In this document: piece after piece, positions 6,597 to 10,214 of the stretch | Layout: the number at the start of each line of letters is the position of its first letter | Numbering within the stretch: position 1 is the stretch's first letter | Assembly (NCBI GenBank): GCA_022842085.1 | Contig: JALHQF010000015.1 | Location: 1-10,214 of the forward strand | From: Patescibacteria group bacterium | GTDB lineage: Bacteria > Patescibacteriota > UBA1384 > CAILIB01 | DNA: 10,214 nucleotides | Reading direction: 5' to 3' | Notes under the pieces: model-generated | Told to the model about the DNA's origin: nothing | What the model saw: only the letters and a program-made list of their open reading frames with translations | Databases searched by the model: none | Made by a program: the position numbers and the translations under genes

Positions 6597-7588
6597 AGGG
6601 CAAACTGATCAAGGTAGCGCCTATCCGGATGTGTGAACCGCTTCAGTGAATCGATTCCGTGGCGAACCAGCACTGGCCGCTCGATACCAAGTCCAAACGC
6701 CCAACCGCGCAGCACCTGCGGGTTGGCGCCGGTACGCTCTACCACATGGGGGTGGAGCATCCCACAGCCACCAAGCTCAAGCCACCGTGGCGACCCATCC
6801 TCGTGCACTCCCCATGAAAGGTCGATTTCTGCACTTGGCTCAGTAAAGGGAAAGTGGTGTGGCCTAAACCGTACCATTACATCCTTGCCAAACGTCTGCT
6901 GAACAAGGTACTCGAGCACGCCCTTCAGTTGTGAGAACGTAGCATCATCACCCAAGTAGACAGCATCTAGCTGGTGGAATGCGGGGGCATGAGTAGTGTC
7001 GGCTTCTCTGCGGAATACACGACCGGGCAGCACGAGGCGAACGGGCACACGACCAGCAGTGAGCTCTGCTGTAATTGCTCCCACATCGGCGGTCGTCATT
7101 TGTGTTCGCAAGAGCCGGTGCTCGTCTAGGTAGAACGAGTCGTGCTCGTCTCGGGCAGGGTGGTCAGGCCCAAGGTTGAGCGCCGTAAAGTTCTCGGAGT
7201 CGCGCACGATCTCCGGTCCACCTGCCACCGAAAACCCGAGTCGTTGCATAGTACGAACGAGCTCATCCATCATCTCAAGCACAGGACTCAGCGCACCCTC
7301 AGGCTGATCGTAGCCAGGTAGCGTCACATCAAGAGGCAATCGTTGCCGCTGGAGAGTCATGAGCGCGCGCAACTGCTCCTTTGCGGTCGCAAGAGCACCG
7401 CCAATGCTGCGCTTCTGTTCTGCGCTCGAATTCTGAAAGCGCGCCGTGAACTCCGCCAGCCTACCTGACTTACCAAGGTAAGTCGCCCGAACCTGATCCT
7501 GTACATCGACCGTACTCGCTGCTGCCCATGCTTTGCTTGCTTCTTCAACCAGCTGCGTCAGCTGGGTCGAGAGCGCCTGATCTTTCAT
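6593..7588 (-). CDS. pheS: Phenylalanine--tRNA ligase alpha subunit
   Basis: PheS carries the aminoacylation site of PheRS. The 331-residue product has an N-terminal coiled-coil arm that reaches for tRNA (about 1-90) followed by the class II core. Motif 2 is GRVFRREADTTHAPAFHQLD (189-208), the family's FRPHHFPFTEPSAE segment is at 241-254, and motif 3 is GGCGMLHPHV (273-282) with GWAFGLGIERPVLVRHGID (295-313). Ala297 in GWAFG matches the residue that lines the Phe side-chain pocket. Compared with the family, LLRTH-T is replaced by LLRTQMTT (159-166), HQ-EG by HQLDA, and ER-AMLRYG by ERPVLVRHG, so it is diverged but complete. The ATG overlaps the stop of the membrane-protein gene (ATGA). Confidence 0.96.
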   Translation of the reverse strand: MKDQALSTQLTQLVEEASKAWAAASTVDVQDQVRATYLGKSGRLAEFTARFQNSSAEQKRSIGGALATAKEQLRALMTLQRQRLPLDVTLPGYDQPEGALSPVLEMMDELVRTMQRLGFSVAGGPEIVRDSENFTALNLGPDHPARDEHDSFYLDEHRLLRTQMTTADVGAITAELTAGRVPVRLVLPGRVFRREADTTHAPAFHQLDAVYLGDDATFSQLKGVLEYLVQQTFGKDVMVRFRPHHFPFTEPSAEIDLSWGVHEDGSPRWLELGGCGMLHPHVVERTGANPQVLRGWAFGLGIERPVLVRHGIDSLKRFTHPDRRYLDQFAL

Positions 7589-7950
7589 AGGCCTTGATTC
7601 TTGCGAGTGCGAATGGAGAACTCAAGAATACCAGCTGCAAGCACAAGTGGCAGGAAGGCCCATACATCAAACAGCTCTCTGGAGCGCAGTACGAGCGCGG
7701 TTACAACAAGCAGTGCGACCAGTCCTAAGACGCGAGTTCGTCCAAGCAGCAGCCTGGGTTGAGGTGAAACCCCCCACCAGACGAGACCGGCAAAGCCGGC
7801 TAGCGAGACACATGCAAGAGAGGCCATGAAGGCGGTGCCTGCTAAGCTTGCATCTGCTGGCGGCAGGGCCTCACTGAGCGCAAGGAACGAAGTCCCACAC
7901 GCAAGCGCAACAATCGCAAGCACAGCCAGGAGGATACGATGCTGAGGCAT
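7585..7950 (-). CDS. Small four-helix membrane protein, function unknown
   Basis: I do not recognise this 121-residue protein. It is strongly hydrophobic, with four probable transmembrane helices at about 6-26, 37-60, 73-90 and 95-112, and a basic C-terminal tail (SIRTRKNQGL) likely to be cytoplasmic. Conserved catalytic or ligand-binding motifs are not evident; a W-W pair lies at the end of helix 2. It starts 9 nt after the upstream unknown gene and its stop overlaps the pheS ATG (ATGA), so it is probably translated together with PheRS. Being locked between r-protein and aminoacyl-tRNA synthetase genes argues that it is a true gene, but position alone does not reveal its role. The start ATG has no convincing Shine-Dalgarno. 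Confidence 0.75.
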   Translation of the reverse strand: MPQHRILLAVLAIVALACGTSFLALSEALPPADASLAGTAFMASLACVSLAGFAGLVWWGVSPQPRLLLGRTRVLGLVALLVVTALVLRSRELFDVWAFLPLVLAAGILEFSIRTRKNQGL

Positions 7951-7959
7951 ACGCTTACG

Positions 7960-8277
7960 CTACCAGAGCTCTCCAGGAAGCGTCGAGGGTGCCTGAACGA
8001 GACGAAGCCCCGGTACGCGCCGATGGTTCTGGTGGCGAGCCAAGCGCTGACGTAGCTGCTTTGCAAGCTTTGCCTCTGGAAGCCTCATCTCTGGGTAGGT
8101 ACGGTACCAGACGAGGTACTCTTTCCCATTTGCGTGCAGGGTTACTCGAGGCACCGTAACGATTGGACGCGGCACGAGCTCAGAAATCCAAGAACCGACG
8201 AGGTCTCGGACCTCCTCGGTTCGTCGGACGGCCTGAATGGCAGCCTGTTCTTGATGGTTGGCTAGCGCTTCGACCAC
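7960..8277 (-). CDS. Hypothetical protein of 105 residues between rpsI and the membrane-protein gene
   Basis: Unrecognised. It starts with GTG inside the end of rpsI (16-bp overlap) and ends 9 nt before the membrane-protein gene. It fills the only stretch that would otherwise be a gap of about 310 bases in an operon without gaps. The product is hydrophilic and basic: an N-terminal helix rich in Glu/Gln/Arg (about 1-33), a likely beta region (about 36-58, IVTVPRVTLHANGKEYLVWY), an amphipathic Lys/Arg helix (about 66-82, EAKLAKQLRQRLARH) and a short basic tail. There is no signal peptide, no membrane segment, no Cys and no Phe. This pattern would suit a nucleic-acid or ribosome-associated protein, but that is inference. 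Codon choice resembles its neighbours. A 14-bp imperfect hairpin lies near its 5' end, so a regulatory role for the RNA is the main alternative. Confidence 0.6.
   Translation of the reverse strand: MVEALANHQEQAAIQAVRRTEEVRDLVGSWISELVPRPIVTVPRVTLHANGKEYLVWYRTYPEMRLPEAKLAKQLRQRLARHQNHRRVPGLRLVQAPSTLPGELW
8192..8222 (-). promoter_or_regulatory. Strong RNA hairpin just after rpsI, possible attenuator or processing site
   Basis: The arms 8192-8205 and 8209-8222 are complementary over 14 bp with a single mismatch (at 8199/8215) and a 3-base loop. On the transcribed strand the stem starts about 40 nt after the rpsI stop codon and is followed by TTGGATTTCT, only weakly U-rich. It lies inside the unknown gene's first third. 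It may separate expression of the RNA polymerase and r-protein genes from the downstream synthetase genes by RNA cleavage, stabilisation or partial termination, or it may be incidental. Seen directly as an inverted repeat; function is inference. Confidence 0.35.
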
Positions 8278-8639
8278 TGTGGTGCGCGGCGGGCTCCCTT
8301 GAGTCCGTACTTCTTACGCTCCTTCATGCGGCTATCACGGGTAAGGTACCCAGCTGCGCGGAGCGAACCACGGTACGCCTCGTCAAGCTCAACAAGCGCA
8401 CGCGCGATACCGTGACGAATGGCACCCTCTTGTCCGGCAAAGCCCCCGCCTTGGACATGGATGGAAACATCCACTGCACCAAGTAGACCAGTAAGCTTAA
8501 GCGGCGAAAGGTAGGTTGGCTCGCCCGTGATTGCGATCTCATTTACCAGCACTGTACCCTTTCCGTTTGGAGTGATACGAACCTGGGCAACGGAGGTCTT
8601 ACGGCGTCCTACACCCTGAAAAAACTGCGAGGTAGACAT
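8262..8639 (-). CDS. rpsI: 30S ribosomal protein S9
   Basis: S9 sits in the head of the small subunit, and its C-terminal tail reaches the P-site tRNA. The 125-residue product begins MSTSQFFQGVGRRKTSVAQVRI, containing the S9 opening G-x-G-R-R-K-x-S-V-A. It includes the conserved glycine-rich segment GGGFAGQEGAIRHGIARAL (about 64-82) and ends KKYGLKGARRAPQWSKR; the final S-K-R is the invariant tail that touches tRNA, so the gene is complete. It starts in a TAATG junction with rplM and has a strong Shine-Dalgarno (8648-8653) inside the rplM end. Order rplM-rpsI is near-universal in bacteria. Confidence 0.97.
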   Translation of the reverse strand: MSTSQFFQGVGRRKTSVAQVRITPNGKGTVLVNEIAITGEPTYLSPLKLTGLLGAVDVSIHVQGGGFAGQEGAIRHGIARALVELDEAYRGSLRAAGYLTRDSRMKERKKYGLKGARRAPQWSKR

Positions 8640-9061
8640 TATGCGTTCTCCTTTCCTGCAAGGTTTGCAACGTGTGGATGCTCAGCGCCTGCGTACACGT
8701 GCAGTCGCTTCATCCACTCGTTCTGGAGCTTGTTCTTTGGGAGCATGCCTTTCACTGCATTCTCGATGAGGAATGCTGGATCGGTCTGCTGCAGATCGCT
8801 TGCCTTTCGCTCTTTGATACCCCCTGGCCAGCGACTGTGGTGGAAGTAGCTCTTCTGCTGGAGCTTCAGCCCGGTAAGGACGATGCTCGAGGCGTTCGTA
8901 ACCACAACGTGATCACCACAATCCCAGTTGCGCACAAAGCTTACCTTCTGCTTTCCTCGAAGCTTACCCGCTACTTCAGTAGCGAGCTTACCGAGTACCT
9001 TGCCCGAGGCATCAATGTGAAACCAGGCTGGCTCGTGGTGTCGGATGTGCTTGGTCTTCAT
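8639..9061 (-). CDS. rplM: 50S ribosomal protein L13
   Basis: L13 is an early-assembly large-subunit protein that binds 23S rRNA. The 140-residue product has the expected motifs: W-F-H-I-D-A-S-G-K-V-L-G-K-L-A-T at about 13-28, FVRNWDCGDHVVVTNAS (about 42-58), the K-x-Y-F-H-H-S-R-W-P-G-G-I-K segment (about 70-83), and A-V-K-G-M-L-P-K-N-K-L near 107-117, followed by RLHVYAGAEHPH. Length is normal. It overlaps rplQ by ATGA and carries one of the two clear Shine-Dalgarno sequences in the window (9069-9074), made from the Glu codons near the end of rplQ. Direct placement after rplQ, without the ECF transporter and truA genes found there in Firmicutes, suits a reduced genome. Confidence 0.97.
   Translation of the reverse strand: MKTKHIRHHEPAWFHIDASGKVLGKLATEVAGKLRGKQKVSFVRNWDCGDHVVVTNASSIVLTGLKLQQKSYFHHSRWPGGIKERKASDLQQTDPAFLIENAVKGMLPKNKLQNEWMKRLHVYAGAEHPHVANLAGKENA
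8648..8653 (-). promoter_or_regulatory. Shine-Dalgarno of rpsI
   Basis: On the coding strand AAGGAG lies 8 nt before the rpsI ATG, within the last codons of rplM. It allows entry at rpsI independent of coupling and confirms the start. Confidence 0.75.
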
Positions 9062-9492
9062 TTGGTATCCTCCTCTGAGCTAGGTGCTTCATCTTTCTTG
9101 CGTACCGCAAGCTTGGTCTTTGTTGACTGCTCAATCACAGCATCAAGCGGTGTGAGCAGGAGTTCCACTTTCGCCATAGCGGCTTGATCGCCCGGGCGTG
9201 TGGGAAGCTTTGTAAGGCGCACAAAACCTGAGGTTCGGTCTCCGTAGCGCTCTGGAAAATCTTCGAAGAGCTTGCGTACCGCATTCATGTCGAAGAGCAG
9301 CGCTTTGGCGGAGCGGCGTGCCGCCAGGCTTCCGGTACGAGCGTGGGTAATGAGTCGCTCGGCAACAGGAACAATCGACTTCGCCTTCGCCTCGGTGGTA
9401 CGAATGGTTTCGTACAACACCAGGCTTGTCACGAGGTTGCGTGTTAGGCTCTTTCGGTGCCCCGTCTTGCGACTGAGTTTATACGTTTTCAT
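9058..9492 (-). CDS. rplQ: 50S ribosomal protein L17
   Basis: L17 lies near the peptide-exit side of the large subunit. The 144-residue product opens MKTYKLSRKTGHRKSLTRNL, the L17 signature (L-x-R-x-x-x-H-R-x-x-L-x-R-N-L), followed by TSLVLYETIRTTEAKAKSIVPVAERLIT (about 22-49) and the conserved FVRLTKLPTRPGDQAAMAKVELL (about 90-112). A charged tail of about 25 residues (ending KKDEAPSSEEDTK) extends past the core, and its Glu codons double as the rplM Shine-Dalgarno. The ATG follows the rpoA TAA directly (TAAATG, no spacer) and has no Shine-Dalgarno, so re-initiation by ribosomes finishing rpoA is likely. The rpoA-rplQ pair is conserved across bacteria. Confidence 0.97.
   Translation of the reverse strand: MKTYKLSRKTGHRKSLTRNLVTSLVLYETIRTTEAKAKSIVPVAERLITHARTGSLAARRSAKALLFDMNAVRKLFEDFPERYGDRTSGFVRLTKLPTRPGDQAAMAKVELLLTPLDAVIEQSTKTKLAVRKKDEAPSSEEDTK
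9069..9074 (-). promoter_or_regulatory. Shine-Dalgarno of rplM
   Basis: A perfect AGGAGG on the coding strand, 7 nt before the rplM ATG and inside the rplQ 3' end. It is the strongest ribosome-binding site in the window and shows the organism retains anti-Shine-Dalgarno pairing. Confidence 0.8.
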
Positions 9493-10214
9493 TTAGGAAA
9501 CGCGGTCGAGTACCGCCTTAATCTCGGTAAGTCCCTTGTCACCAATACCTTCAATGCTCTGAAGCTTGAGGTCTGAGAGGCGCTTGATGCCAGCAAGGGT
9601 TTTGTAACCAGCTGCAGCCAGTGCCCGCACCGTGCGTGGGGAGAGGCCAGAGTCTTCAATCTTGGTTTTCGCATCGATCACCTGAAGCATTTCAACTCCA
9701 TCCTCTACAGCTACCTCCGAGGTAGCCATGGGAGTTGGGATTTCGTCCTCCATTGCTTCAGCTGGTGGCTGGGTTGAGCGAGGCACAACGCTGCCTGCAA
9801 CTGCCTGGTACTGCGCAACGAGCATAGCGGCGGCCTCTTGGAGAGCAAGCTGTGGAGCAATGCTCCCGTCAGTGGTGATATCGAGCACGAGACGATCGTA
9901 GTTGGTCATTTGACCAACGCGAGTGTTCTCAACGTTGTACGCAACTGCCGTAACTGGGCTAAAGATACTGTCTGTAACGATAAGTCCAACACGCTTTTCG
10001 CGATCGAGCTTGCGCTCTACTGGCAGGTAGCCAGCACCACGGCGAATGTGAACCGTCATTTCGAGCTTGCCGCCGTCTGAAAGCGTGGCAATATGCGCAT
10101 CTGGAGATACAACTACACAGATGCTATCACCGGTAAGGCTCTTTGCCGTTACCGCACCTGCCCCCTTTGCGGAGAGCTTGAGCGTCGCGGCCTCGGCGTC
10201 ACCCTCGAGGCGGA
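9493..10214 (-). CDS. rpoA: DNA-directed RNA polymerase alpha subunit (5' end outside the window)
   Basis: Alpha dimerises to seed RNA polymerase assembly and its C-terminal domain contacts promoter DNA and activators. About 240 codons are visible; reading upstream of the first in-frame ATG (10059) continues in the same frame to the window edge with canonical alpha sequence (TLKLSAKGAGAVTA, then DAHIATLSDGGKLEMTVHI), so that ATG is internal. Roughly the first 70 residues are missing. The visible NTD part includes RGAGYLPVERK, NVENTRVGQMTNYDRLVLDI and APQLALQEAAAML. A Glu/Pro/Ala linker (about 9661-9790) leads to the CTD (9496-9660). There the DNA-contact Arg (E. coli R265), Gly296 and Lys298 are kept, but N268, N294 and S299 are replaced by Arg, Gly and Gly. 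Head of the visible - strand operon. Confidence 0.97.
   Translation of the reverse strand, partial: RLEGDAEAATLKLSAKGAGAVTAKSLTGDSICVVVSPDAHIATLSDGGKLEMTVHIRRGAGYLPVERKLDREKRVGLIVTDSIFSPVTAVAYNVENTRVGQMTNYDRLVLDITTDGSIAPQLALQEAAAMLVAQYQAVAGSVVPRSTQPPAEAMEDEIPTPMATSEVAVEDGVEMLQVIDAKTKIEDSGLSPRTVRALAAAGYKTLAGIKRLSDLKLQSIEGIGDKGLTEIKAVLDRVS

Noticed and set aside
7951..8261. A T-box or Phe-rich leader peptide controlling pheST.
   Set aside because: The transcribed strand shows no leader peptide with Phe codons (the frame present has no Phe at all) and I could not find a T-box core sequence.
8672..9187. 171-codon + strand frame antisense to rplM and rplQ.
   Set aside because: The opposite strand encodes two universally conserved ribosomal proteins, and the antisense product shows no recognisable domain.

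Overview
The window is a tightly packed block of housekeeping genes from a bacterium with moderately high GC and the standard genetic code. UGA ends nusB, aspS, rluB, pheS and the small membrane-protein gene, so this is not a code-25 lineage. No mobile element, CRISPR array, tRNA, rRNA or defence gene was seen. Several traits point to a streamlined lineage, possibly Patescibacteria (Candidate Phyla Radiation): rpoA-rplQ-rplM-rpsI run together with nothing inserted, the AspRS lacks the usual bacterial GAD domain, RNase III has Asn at a metal-site Asp, the PBP-type carboxypeptidase is short, and intergenic DNA is almost absent. That assignment is inference from memory of these families; no search was possible.

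Layout. On the + strand (1-1382) lies a short cluster rpmF-nusB-rnc (ribosomal protein L32, antitermination factor NusB, RNase III). It ends in a 29-bp tail-to-tail overlap with the opposite-strand genes, and a GC-rich hairpin spans the rnc stop codon. On the - strand, read from the right edge leftward, eleven genes follow one another: rpoA (5' end outside the window), rplQ, rplM, rpsI, an unrecognised 105-codon gene, a small four-helix membrane protein, pheS, pheT, aspS, an rluB/rsuA-type pseudouridine synthase, and a D-Ala-D-Ala carboxypeptidase. Every junction is an ATGA, TAATG or TAAATG junction or a short overlap, except one 9-nt gap, so there is no room for an independent promoter or terminator outside coding sequence. 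There is no gene-free stretch over 300 bases.

How it works together. The - strand run looks like one transcription unit joining RNA polymerase alpha, four translation-related r-protein or unknown genes, phenylalanyl- and aspartyl-tRNA charging, rRNA modification and a cell-wall enzyme. The + strand unit covers ribosome assembly, rRNA transcription and rRNA processing. Strong Shine-Dalgarno sequences were found only for rplM and rpsI; the other checked starts seem to rely on overlap coupling.

The most noteworthy points are the GAD-less AspRS with mixed tRNA-specificity residues, substitutions in the DNA-contact surface of the alpha C-terminal domain, the unrecognised gene after rpsI with a strong hairpin inside it, and an octamer (AGGTAGCG) that occurs six times on one strand and not on the other. 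I did not find convincing evidence of a new biological system; this is mainly core-genome sequence with lineage-specific oddities.
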